Assembly (NCBI RefSeq): GCF_000153465.1
Contig: NZ_CH672387.1
Location: 107,214-150,158, forward strand
Reading direction: 5' to 3'
From: Aurantimonas manganoxydans SI85-9A1
Lineage (GTDB): Bacteria; Pseudomonadota; Alphaproteobacteria; Rhizobiales; Rhizobiaceae
DNA: 42,945 nucleotides
Below the pieces are notes generated by a model. It worked only from the letters and a program-made list of their open reading frames with translations, was not told where the DNA came from and did no database searches. The stretch's first letter is position 1; each line of letters begins with the position of its first letter. The position numbers were made by a program, and so were the translations under genes. Shown here piece after piece: positions 36,030-42,945 of the stretch.

Positions 36030-36338
36030 GCCGCGTCCCGGGAGAGGCACAGACAGCCGTCCTGCATTCGCGTCCTCACATTGTCGCCGCGCCGTGTGGC
36101 GTGGTCGATGGATGACAGCGACCGCCGGCCCGCGGTCCCCGTTTCCGCACACAGGAATCTGCCGCCCGTCCTGTCGCAAAGGCCCGTCCGCATGGCGGGA
36201 TGATGGGGCCTGACGGTCAGCACCGGAATACGTCAATCTGCGTATTGTTGCCCTGCAGCATTCGTCGCGATGATCGCCCTGTCAACCGAGTGGTCAGTCC
36301 GGACCGCCGGGCTCATTCATCCAAAGACGGGGTTTCAG
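36030..36338. promoter_or_regulatory. Divergent promoter region of kinase and amide/urea operon
   Basis: This 309-bp stretch holds no gene I can support. It separates the starts of the hybrid kinase (minus) and the UrtA/FmdD gene (plus) and contains the inverted repeat at 36227-36246. No convincing sigma-54 (-24/-12) element or strong -35/-10 pair was recognised. Confidence 0.6.
36227..36246. promoter_or_regulatory. Inverted repeat AATACG-N8-CGTATT, candidate response-regulator site
   Basis: The two half-sites AATACG (36227-36232) and CGTATT (36241-36246) are exact reverse complements with centres about 14 bp apart, suiting a dimer of an HTH protein. The site lies 93 bp upstream of the UrtA start and 198 bp upstream of the kinase start. 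TAC/GTA-type dyads are known for LuxR-class response regulators such as those controlling alcohol oxidation. Binding by the adjacent regulator is inferred. Confidence 0.6.
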
Positions 36339-37607
36339 ATGACAGACGCGACCAGAGGTGACGGCCTGCGCTCCAGGCTGCGACGCCAGCTTCTGCTGGG
36401 AACCGCGGCGGCGTTGACGCTTGCCGTGACCGGTGCGGGCGCCGCCTTCGCCCAGACGCCGCCGACCGAGGAGGTGAACACCACCGGCCTCGCGGTCACC
36501 GAAGACACCGTGAAGGTGGGTATCCTGCATTCGGTCACCGGCACCATGGCGATCTCGGAGACCGGCTCCGTCCAGGCCGAGAAGCTCGCCATCGAGCAGA
36601 TCAACGCCATGGGCGGCGTCCTCGGCCGCAAGATCGAATACACCCAGGAAGACGGCGCCTCTGACTGGCCGACCTTCGCCGAGAAGGCCAAGAAGCTGCT
36701 CGTCGAGGACAAGGTCGCGGCGGTGTTCGGCTGCTGGACCTCGGCATCGCGCAAGGCGGTTCTGCCGGTCTTCGAGCAGTATAACGGCATGCTCTACTAC
36801 CCGACCTTCTACGAGGGTCTCGAGGAGTCGCCCAATGTGATCTACACGGGTCAGGAAGCGACCCAGCAGATCCTGTCCGGCATAGACTGGGTGGCCAAGA
36901 ACAAGGACGCCAAGAGCTTCTACCTGCTCGGCTCGGACTATATCTGGCCGCGCACCTCCAACAAGATCGCGCGCAAGCACATCGAGAAGCTCGGCCTGAA
37001 GGTCGTCGGCGAGGACTATTATCCGCTCGGCCACACCCAGTTCAACTCGGTCATCAACAAGATCAAGCTGAAGAAGCCGGACGTCATCTACGCCATCGTC
37101 GTCGGCGGCTCCAACGTCGCCTTCTACAAGCAGCTCAAGGCCGCCGGCATCGACATGACCAAGGAGGACCCGGTCCTCCTGACGATCTCGGTGACCGAGG
37201 ACGAGATTCGCGGCATCGGCGGCGAGAACATCGAGGGCGCCTACGCCGCGATGAAGTATTTCGAGAGCCTGCCGAACGAGAACAATCAGAAGTTCGTCGC
37301 CGACTTCAAGAACATGTGGGGCGAGGACATCGTCATCGGCGACGTGACCCAGGCCGCCTATCTCGGCCCCTGGCTGTGGAAGGCCGCGGTCGAGAAGGCC
37401 GGCAGCTTCGACATCGACGCGGTTCGCGAAGCGTCCCCGGGCATCGAGCTGACCACCGCACCGGAAGGCTATGTGCGGATCCACGAGAACCATCACCTCT
37501 GGTCCAAGACGCGCATCGGCCACGCCCAGGCCGACGGCCAGTACAAGGTGGTCTACGAGACCAAGGAACTGATGGAGCCCGATCCATTCCCGGAAGGCTA
37601 CCAATAA
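36339..37607 (+). CDS. urtA: Urea/short-chain amide ABC transporter substrate-binding protein (UrtA/FmdD)
   Basis: This 422-residue periplasmic protein has a signal peptide ending AFA near residue 38 (twin Arg in the n-region may be chance). It shows the UrtA/FmdD/AmiC family text: VKVGILHSVTGTMAISETG, DGASDWPTFAEKAKKLL, VFGCWTSASRKAVLPVFE and YPTFYEGLEESPNVIYTGQ. The ligand is urea or a short amide; the formamidase downstream favours an amide (FmdD of Methylophilus). No urease genes are present. I chose ATG 36339; upstream in-frame sequence is not signal-peptide-like. Its 3' flank holds two strong hairpins, likely to raise expression of this binding protein over the permeases. Confidence 0.92.
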   Translation: MTDATRGDGLRSRLRRQLLLGTAAALTLAVTGAGAAFAQTPPTEEVNTTGLAVTEDTVKVGILHSVTGTMAISETGSVQAEKLAIEQINAMGGVLGRKIEYTQEDGASDWPTFAEKAKKLLVEDKVAAVFGCWTSASRKAVLPVFEQYNGMLYYPTFYEGLEESPNVIYTGQEATQQILSGIDWVAKNKDAKSFYLLGSDYIWPRTSNKIARKHIEKLGLKVVGEDYYPLGHTQFNSVINKIKLKKPDVIYAIVVGGSNVAFYKQLKAAGIDMTKEDPVLLTISVTEDEIRGIGGENIEGAYAAMKYFESLPNENNQKFVADFKNMWGEDIVIGDVTQAAYLGPWLWKAAVEKAGSFDIDAVREASPGIELTTAPEGYVRIHENHHLWSKTRIGHAQADGQYKVVYETKELMEPDPFPEGYQ

Positions 37608-37620
37608 GCCGCAACGCTCC

Positions 37621-37649
37621 GGCGGGCCGTCCCTTGCGGACGGTCCGCC
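37621..37649 (+). other. First intergenic hairpin between urtA and urtB
   Basis: A 12-bp stem (GGCGGGCCGTCC with GGACGGTCCGCC, one G-U pair) with a five-base loop follows the binding-protein stop by 13 bp. No U tract follows, so it is more likely an attenuator or RNA-stabilising hairpin than a full terminator. Confidence 0.65.
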
Positions 37650-37680
37650 GATCGGGCGGCCCGCCGGCCCTTGCCCGATC
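37650..37680 (+). other. Second intergenic hairpin between urtA and urtB
   Basis: A perfect 8-bp stem (GATCGGGC with GCCCGATC) with a 15-base GC-rich loop follows the first hairpin without a gap. It can stack with the first or compete with it through shared GGCGG/CCGCC runs. Confidence 0.55.
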
Positions 37681-37761
37681 CAGCCGTCTTCCCGCCCGCG
37701 CCTCGTTCCGCTTCCCGCGACCCGTGCGCCGAGCCCCCTTCCGCCCAACAAGGAGCCCCGG

Positions 37762-38688
37762 ATGTTCTCCGACTATTCCTGGAGCGAACTCGGATCGATC
37801 TTCGCCATGCAGGGCTTTGCCGGGCTGGTGCTGTTCTCGGTCCTGGTGCTCATGGCCCTCGGCCTCGCGATCATCTTCGGCCAGATGGGCGTCATCAACA
37901 TGGCCCATGGCGAGTTCATGATCCTGGGCGCCTATGTGACCTATCTGGTCGCTGGCTTCTTCGAAGCCTTCCTGCCGGCGCTGGTGCCGATCTCCTTCTT
38001 TGTGGCGGTTGTTCTGGCGTTCTTCGCCTCCGGCGCCCTCGGCGTCGCGGTCGAGATGAGCCTGATCCGCTTTCTCTACAAGCGTCCGCTCGACACGCTG
38101 CTGGCGACTTGGGGCCTGTCGCTGATCCTGCAGCAGACCTATCGCACCGTCTTCGGCGCACGTGAGGTCGGCGTCACCCTGCCAAGCTGGATGATGGGCT
38201 CGCTGCCTCTCACCGACATCATCGAGATCCCGATCAACGGGTTGATCGTCATGGCGATCACGCTTCTGATCACCCTCGGCGTCTACCTCGTCATGTTCCG
38301 CTCGCGGCTCGGCGCGCAGACCCGCGCCGTCGTCCAGAACCGCACCATGGCGGGGGCCGTCGGCATCGACACCGAAAAGGTCGACCGGATGACCTTCGGG
38401 CTGGGCTGCGGCATCGCCGGCGTCGCCGGCAGCGCCTTCACCATGATCGGCTCGACCGGGCCGAGCGCCGGCCAGCTCTACATCGTCGACACCTTCCTGG
38501 TCGTCGTCTTCGGCGGCGCGGCAAGCCTTCTGGGCACCATCGCCTCGGCCTTCACCATCTCCCAGGCCCAGTCGACCATGGAATTCTTCCTGTCCGGGTC
38601 GATGGCCAAGGTGCTGACCCTCCTGACCGTCGTCGGCATCCTGATGCTGCGACCGCAGGGCCTGTTCACCCTCAAAGTCCGCCGGTGA
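37762..38688 (+). CDS. urtB: Urea/amide ABC transporter permease, first (UrtB/FmdE type)
   Basis: This 308-residue LivH-family permease has about eight hydrophobic segments and family motifs ALGLAIIFGQMGVINMAHGEF near residue 35-55 and GARE, with VVFGGAASLLGTIAS near 255. UrtB of cyanobacteria has an N-terminal extension of about 200 residues that is absent here, as in FmdE and LivH. The ATG at 37762 has AAGGAG eight bases upstream. It is 154 bp after the binding-protein gene. Confidence 0.92.
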   Translation: MFSDYSWSELGSIFAMQGFAGLVLFSVLVLMALGLAIIFGQMGVINMAHGEFMILGAYVTYLVAGFFEAFLPALVPISFFVAVVLAFFASGALGVAVEMSLIRFLYKRPLDTLLATWGLSLILQQTYRTVFGAREVGVTLPSWMMGSLPLTDIIEIPINGLIVMAITLLITLGVYLVMFRSRLGAQTRAVVQNRTMAGAVGIDTEKVDRMTFGLGCGIAGVAGSAFTMIGSTGPSAGQLYIVDTFLVVVFGGAASLLGTIASAFTISQAQSTMEFFLSGSMAKVLTLLTVVGILMLRPQGLFTLKVRR

Positions 38689-38698
38689 GGATCAAGCC

Positions 38699-39847
38699 AT
38701 GACGAAGTTCCTGTCTTCCAACGGCCGATACGAGGCGATCGGCTTCCTCCTCCTCGCAGCCCTCCTGATCGTCGTGATCCCCGCGATGACCGACGCCTTT
38801 CGCCTCAACCTCGTCGGCAAGTACCTGACCTACGCCTTCGTCGCTGTGGGCCTCGTCCTGTGTTGGGGCTCGGCCGGCATCCTCAGCCTCGGGCAGGGCA
38901 TCTTCTTCGGCCTCGGCGGCTACTGCATGGCCATGTTCCTGAAGCTGGAGGCCTCGACGCCGGAGGCGACGGCGATCCAGTCCACCCCGGGCATTCCGGA
39001 CTTCATGGACTGGAACCAGCTGACCGAGCTGCCTTTCTTCTGGGAGCCGTTCCACTCCTTCGGCTTCACCCTTCTGGCGGTGGTGCTGGTGCCGGCGATC
39101 CTGGCCTTCGTCATCGGCTTCGCGATGTTCACCCGGCGGGTCGGCGGCGTCTATTTCGCCATCATCACCCAGGCCATCGCCGCGATCCTGACCATCCTGA
39201 TCATCGGCCAGCAGGGCTATACGGGCGGCGTCAACGGCATCACCGACCTGCGAACGCTGCACGGCTGGGACATCCGCACCGACGACGCCAAGACGATCCT
39301 CTATTTCGTCAACGCGCTGCTGCTGCTCGGCGCCATCGGCCTGTCGATGCTCGTGCGCAATTCCAAGCTCGGCCGCATCCTCGTCGCGCTGCGCGACAAG
39401 GAGGATCGGGTGCGCTTCTCCGGCTACGACGTCGCCGCCTTCAAGACCTTCGTGTTCTGCTTTGCCGCGGCGCTTGCCGGTGTCGGCGGGGCGATGTTCA
39501 CCCTGCAGGTGGGCTTCATGTCGCCGACCTTCGTCGGCATCGTGCCGTCGATCGAGATGGTGATCTTCTGCGCCGTCGGCGGGCGCCTGTCGCTGATCGG
39601 CGCGGTCTACGGCACGCTGCTGGTCAACTGGGCCAAGACCTCCTTCTCCGAGAGCTTCCCGGAACTGTGGCTGTTCGCCATGGGCGCCCTGTTCATCGTC
39701 GTCGTCATGGTCTTCCCGAACGGCCTGGCCGGCATCTTCACCAGCCACGTGCGGCCGCTGATCGACCGGTTCCTGCGCCGCTCGCCCGCACCGCTCGCCG
39801 ACCGCCGAACGCCCGATGCCGCGGTCGGTCCCGCCGCCGCCGAATAA
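38699..39847 (+). CDS. urtC: Urea/amide ABC transporter permease, second (UrtC/FmdF type)
   Basis: This 382-residue LivM-family permease has about ten hydrophobic segments and the text SLGQGIFFGLGGYCMAMFL near 63-82 (family motif LSLGQAxFFGLGGY) and FTRRVGGVYFAIITQAIA. It forms the heterodimer channel with UrtB. It starts 10 bp after urtB and ends 11 bp before urtD, so the operon is compact. Confidence 0.93.
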   Translation: MTKFLSSNGRYEAIGFLLLAALLIVVIPAMTDAFRLNLVGKYLTYAFVAVGLVLCWGSAGILSLGQGIFFGLGGYCMAMFLKLEASTPEATAIQSTPGIPDFMDWNQLTELPFFWEPFHSFGFTLLAVVLVPAILAFVIGFAMFTRRVGGVYFAIITQAIAAILTILIIGQQGYTGGVNGITDLRTLHGWDIRTDDAKTILYFVNALLLLGAIGLSMLVRNSKLGRILVALRDKEDRVRFSGYDVAAFKTFVFCFAAALAGVGGAMFTLQVGFMSPTFVGIVPSIEMVIFCAVGGRLSLIGAVYGTLLVNWAKTSFSESFPELWLFAMGALFIVVVMVFPNGLAGIFTSHVRPLIDRFLRRSPAPLADRRTPDAAVGPAAAE

Positions 39848-39858
39848 GGATCCGCGCC

Positions 39859-40605
39859 ATGACGACACCCAAAGAGTTTCTTCTGGCCGTGGAAGGTCTC
39901 ACCGTCTCCTTCGATGGCTTCAAGGCGGTGGACGATCTCTCCTTCTACGTCGATCCAGACGAGATCCGCGTCATCATCGGCCCGAACGGCGCCGGCAAGA
40001 CGACGGCCCTCGACCTGATCTGCGGGCGCACCAAGGCGTCCTCCGGCTCGATCCGCTTTCGCGGCCAGGAGCTGACGAAGATGAAAGAGCACCAGATCGT
40101 CCATGCCGGCGTCGGGCGGAAATTCCAGAACCCGTCGATCTACGACGATTTGACGGTCTTCGAGAATCTGGAGATTTCCTTTCCGCGGGGACGCACGGTG
40201 TTCGGAGCGCTGGCCTTCAAGCGCGACGCGGAGGTGCGCGACCGGGTGGAGGAGATCGCCGAGATGATCTTCCTCGCCGACCATCTGGACGATCGCGCCG
40301 AGTTCCTCAGCCACGGCCAGAAGCAGTGGCTGGAGATCGGCATGCTGCTGATCCAGGACCCCGAGCTCCTGATGCTCGACGAGCCCGTCGCCGGGATGAG
40401 CGTGTCGGAGCGGGTCAAGACCGCCGAACTCCTCAATCGCATCATCAAGGGCCGCTCGGTGATCGTCATCGAGCACGACATGAAGTTCGCCGAGGACATC
40501 GCGACACGGGTCACCGTGCTGCACCAGGGCAAGGTCATCTCCGAGGGCGACATGGCCCATGTGAAGGCCGATCCCAAGGTCGTCGAAGTCTATCTCGGAC
40601 ACTGA
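39859..40605 (+). CDS. urtD: Urea/amide ABC transporter ATPase, UrtD type
   Basis: This 248-residue LivG-type ATPase has Walker A GPNGAGKTT near residue 41, Q-loop FQNPSIYDDLTVFEN, the divergent signature LSHGQKQWLEIGM typical of UrtD, Walker B LLMLDEPVAGMS and switch His in VIEHDM. The LSHGQKQ signature separates UrtD from LivG (LSYGxQR). Acts with UrtE as a heterodimer. Confidence 0.94.
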   Translation: MTTPKEFLLAVEGLTVSFDGFKAVDDLSFYVDPDEIRVIIGPNGAGKTTALDLICGRTKASSGSIRFRGQELTKMKEHQIVHAGVGRKFQNPSIYDDLTVFENLEISFPRGRTVFGALAFKRDAEVRDRVEEIAEMIFLADHLDDRAEFLSHGQKQWLEIGMLLIQDPELLMLDEPVAGMSVSERVKTAELLNRIIKGRSVIVIEHDMKFAEDIATRVTVLHQGKVISEGDMAHVKADPKVVEVYLGH

Positions 40606-40616
40606 GGAACACGCCG

Positions 40617-41306
40617 ATGCTGAACATTTCCGACCTGCATGTCGCCTATGGCTCGAGCGAGGTGCTGCACGGGCTGACCTTCGACGTGGCGCCCGGCGAG
40701 ATCGTCGCCGTCATGGGCCGCAACGGCATGGGCAAGACGACGCTGATGAAGTCGCTGATGGGGATCGTGCCTCAGTCCTCCGGCGCCGTGATGGTGGACG
40801 GCACCGACATGTCGGGCGCGAAGAGCCACCAGCGGGTGAAGGGCGGTCTTGGCTACGTTCCGCAGGGGCGTATGATCTTTTCCACCATGACGGTGCGCGA
40901 GAACATCGAGACCGGCCTGACGGTGACCGGCGAGAGCCAGGTGCCGGAGGACATCTACGAGCTGTTTCCAGTGCTTCTCGAGATGAAGGGGCGGCGCGGC
41001 GGCAATCTGTCCGGCGGCCAGCAGCAGCAACTGGCGATCGCCCGCGCGCTCGCCTCGCGGCCCAAGGTCCTGCTCCTCGACGAACCGACCGAAGGCATCC
41101 AGCCCTCGATCATCCGCGAAATGGGCCGCACCCTGAAGCGCATCCGCGACGAGAAGGGCCTGTCCATCGTCGTCTCCGAACAGGTCCTGTCCTTCGCCCT
41201 CGACATCGCCGACCGCGTGCTCGTCCTGGAGAACGGCGACCTCGTCCATGACGAGCCGGTGGACGGCGCCGACGAGGCGCGGATCGCCAAATATCTGTCG
41301 GTCTGA
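40617..41306 (+). CDS. urtE: Urea/amide ABC transporter ATPase, UrtE type
   Basis: This 229-residue LivF-type ATPase has Walker A GRNGMGKTT near residue 36 (UrtE/LivF-type), the Q loop at YVPQGRMIF, signature LSGGQQQQLAIARAL, Walker B VLLLDEPTEGIQPSII and a switch region ending VVSEQVLSFAL, where the usual His is replaced by Gln (SEQ), as in most UrtE. It starts 11 bp after urtD; formamidase follows 42 bp later with AAGGAG. Confidence 0.94.
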   Translation: MLNISDLHVAYGSSEVLHGLTFDVAPGEIVAVMGRNGMGKTTLMKSLMGIVPQSSGAVMVDGTDMSGAKSHQRVKGGLGYVPQGRMIFSTMTVRENIETGLTVTGESQVPEDIYELFPVLLEMKGRRGGNLSGGQQQQLAIARALASRPKVLLLDEPTEGIQPSIIREMGRTLKRIRDEKGLSIVVSEQVLSFALDIADRVLVLENGDLVHDEPVDGADEARIAKYLSV

Positions 41307-41348
41307 CCGGCAACCATTCCCGAAGCCGAAACGAAGGAGCGCAACGGC

Positions 41349-42578
41349 ATGACCGACACCCTGATCAAGGTCGATTTGACCCAGTCGCCGCATGACAACG
41401 AGATGGTCCACAATCGCTGGCATCCCGACATTCCGATGGCCTGTTGGGTCAATCCGGGCGACGACTTCAAGGTCGAGACCCATGACTGGACCGGCGGCCA
41501 GATCAAGAACGACAACGACGCTTCCGACGTGCGCGACGTCGAGCTCGAACAGGTGCATTACCTGTCCGGCCCGATCGGGGTGAAGGGCGCCGAGCCAGGC
41601 GATCTCCTCGTCGTCGACATCCTCGACATCGGCGCCTTCGAGGAGAGCCTGTGGGGCTTCAACGGCTTCTTCTCCAAGCAGAATGGCGGCGGCTTCCTGA
41701 CCGAGCACTACCCGCTGGCCCAGAAGTCGATCTGGGATTTCGAGGGCATGTTCACCAAGTCGCGCCACGTGCCGGGCGTGCGCTATGCCGGTCTCATCCA
41801 TCCGGGCCTGATCGGCTGCCTGCCGGACCGGGCCATGCTGGACGACTGGAACACCCGCGAGAAGGCGCTGTTCGACACCGATCCGGACCGGGTGCCGACG
41901 CTGGCGGCCCTGCCTAACACCCAGTCGGCTCACATGGGCAAGCTGACGGGCGAGGCGAAGGCCAAGGCGGCGGCCGAGGGCGCGCGCACCGTGCCGCCGC
42001 GCGAGCATGGCGGCAATTGCGACATCAAGGATCTGTCGCGCGGCTCGAAGGTCTATTTCCCGGTCTATGTCGACGGGGCCGGGCTCTCCATGGGCGATCT
42101 CCACTTCAGCCAGGGCGACGGCGAGATCACCTTCTGCGGCGCCATCGAGATGGCCGGCTGGCTGCACATCAAGGTCAGCCTGATCAAGGGCGGCATGAAG
42201 AAATACGGGGTTAAGAACCCGATCTTCCGGCCTTCGCCGATCACGCCGAAATACGACGACTACCTCATCTTCGAGGGCATCTCCGTCGACGAGGCCGGCA
42301 AGCAGCATTATCTCGACGTCCACATCGCCTATCGCCAGGCCTGTCTCAACGCCATCGAATATCTGAAGAAGTTCGGCTATTCCGGCGCCCAGGCCTATTC
42401 GATCCTCGGCACCGCGCCGGTCCAGGGTCACATCTCGGGCGTCGTCGACGTGCCGAATGCCTGCGCCACCCTGTGGCTGCCGACGGACATCTTCGAGTTC
42501 GACATCATGCCGGGCAATGACGGGCCGACGAAGTTCCTCGACGGCTCGATCGACATGCCCATCGCGCAGGACCTGTAA
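41349..42578 (+). CDS. fmdA: Formamidase/acetamidase (FmdA)
   Basis: This 409-residue zinc-type amidase family enzyme hydrolyses formamide (or acetamide) to ammonia and the acid. Family features are NRWHPDIPMACWVNPGDDF near the N-terminus, GPIGVKGAEPGDLLVVDI (68-85), FPGLxGCLP-like LIHPGLIGCLPDRAML and the NCDIKDLSRGSKVYFPVYVDGAGLSMGD segment. The glycine-rich DLHFSQGDGEITFCGAIE (about 252-269) is a hallmark. It ends the transport operon and gives the imported amide its use as nitrogen source. Length equals FmdA of Methylophilus. Confidence 0.95.
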   Translation: MTDTLIKVDLTQSPHDNEMVHNRWHPDIPMACWVNPGDDFKVETHDWTGGQIKNDNDASDVRDVELEQVHYLSGPIGVKGAEPGDLLVVDILDIGAFEESLWGFNGFFSKQNGGGFLTEHYPLAQKSIWDFEGMFTKSRHVPGVRYAGLIHPGLIGCLPDRAMLDDWNTREKALFDTDPDRVPTLAALPNTQSAHMGKLTGEAKAKAAAEGARTVPPREHGGNCDIKDLSRGSKVYFPVYVDGAGLSMGDLHFSQGDGEITFCGAIEMAGWLHIKVSLIKGGMKKYGVKNPIFRPSPITPKYDDYLIFEGISVDEAGKQHYLDVHIAYRQACLNAIEYLKKFGYSGAQAYSILGTAPVQGHISGVVDVPNACATLWLPTDIFEFDIMPGNDGPTKFLDGSIDMPIAQDL

Positions 42579-42582
42579 GGCG

Positions 42583-42924
42583 ATGCCCTTCTACGACTAT
42601 GATTGTGCCGATTGCGGCACCTTCACCAGTCTGCGCCCCATGGCGCAGGCTGGTGAGCCCTGCGATTGCCCGTCCTGCGGCGACAGTGCTCGCCGAGTCA
42701 TCCTCTCGGCACCGCGGCTGTCGACCATGGATGCCGGCCGCCGCACGGCCTTCGCTACCAACGAACGCAGCGCCAATGCGCCGCGCTCGGGTGGCAAGAA
42801 GCACGGCGCCGGCTGTTCCTGCTGCGCGGCGCCGGGCGGCCGGGCGAAAGCCGGTGCGACGCTGACCATGCCGACCGGCGCCAAGACCTTTCCCGCCAAG
42901 CGGCCGTGGATGATCAGCCACTGA
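42583..42924 (+). CDS. fmdB: FmdB-type zinc-ribbon protein
   Basis: This 113-residue protein begins with the FmdB zinc-ribbon (MPFYDYDCADCG, then CDCPSCG: Cys8, Cys11, Cys29, Cys32, with a spare Cys27). A disordered Ser/Ala/Gly-rich tail contains a second Cys cluster (Cys78, Cys80, Cys81). It is translated five bases after formamidase. FmdB was first described as a regulator in the Methylophilus formamidase operon; how it acts is not settled. Confidence 0.9.
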   Translation: MPFYDYDCADCGTFTSLRPMAQAGEPCDCPSCGDSARRVILSAPRLSTMDAGRRTAFATNERSANAPRSGGKKHGAGCSCCAAPGGRAKAGATLTMPTGAKTFPAKRPWMISH

Positions 42925-42945
42925 CTGGAAACGGGTAGGGGACAG

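Noticed and set aside
36030-36236. Extending the hybrid kinase to ATG 36236
   Set aside because: The extra 69 residues have an atypical composition, and the conserved permease N-terminus begins right after GTG 36029.
36200-36338. A sigma-54 promoter in front of the amide/urea operon
   Set aside because: Such operons are often NtrC/sigma-54 controlled, so I looked for a GG-N10-GC type element, but found no convincing match.

Overview
The window is about 66% G+C, and its genes look like those of a free-living alphaproteobacterium, probably Hyphomicrobiales. This rests on codon use, many ATGA start/stop overlaps, and a transport-rich gene content (two TRAP binding proteins, a TRAP permease pair, a Tct system, a ribose-type ABC system and a urea/amide-type ABC system). 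No rRNA, tRNA or CRISPR array was seen.

Left end (1-3237): nested insertion sequences. An IS256-family element, cut by the window edge and frameshifted, sits in orfB of an IS3-family element. That IS3 element has in turn cut off the 3' part of a LysR regulator gene. The LysR gene diverges from a secreted alpha/beta hydrolase of the epoxide-hydrolase/haloacid-dehalogenase type.

3492-10899: a six-gene minus-strand operon diverges from a FadR-type GntR regulator. It encodes a TRAP transporter (DctP, DctQ, DctM), an extended SDR dehydrogenase/epimerase, a RuBisCO-like protein (RLP) and a DUF1537 four-carbon acid-sugar kinase. A perfect FadR-class operator, TGGTCCGACCA, lies between the operon and the regulator. 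The likely job is uptake, oxidation, phosphorylation and RLP-dependent decarboxylation of a sugar acid. It resembles the apionate and tetronate pathways, but the gene set differs from those I know. I rank this as the most interesting system here.

11161-14015: a nucleoside-recognition (Gate) membrane protein, the C-terminal remnant of an amidase, and an XRE-type regulator with an apparent single-base frameshift near its start.

14102-24032: a LysR regulator diverges from a catabolic cluster: RraA/HMG-aldolase-like protein, TctC-TctB-TctA importer, 3-hydroxyisobutyrate-dehydrogenase-like enzyme, LDH2-type malate/lactate dehydrogenase, a GntR DNA-binding domain without an effector domain, an HMG-CoA-lyase-like enzyme and a family III CoA transferase. 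Together they suggest breakdown of an imported (branched) di- or tricarboxylate through a CoA ester.

24063-30719: a ribose-type ABC operon (binding protein, double ATPase, two permeases) diverges from an SDR and an orphan TakP-like TRAP binding protein.

30795-42924: a glutaredoxin-MauE fusion, then a LuxR-type response regulator co-transcribed with an 1127-residue hybrid kinase whose N-terminus is a whole NCS1-like permease followed by a nine-cysteine cluster. These diverge from a UrtABCDE/FmdDEF-type ABC transporter operon ending in formamidase (FmdA) and the FmdB zinc-ribbon protein. An inverted repeat, AATACG-N8-CGTATT, lies in the shared promoter region and is a plausible target of the response regulator. 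This region looks like a sense-import-hydrolyse unit for short-chain amides or urea used as nitrogen source.
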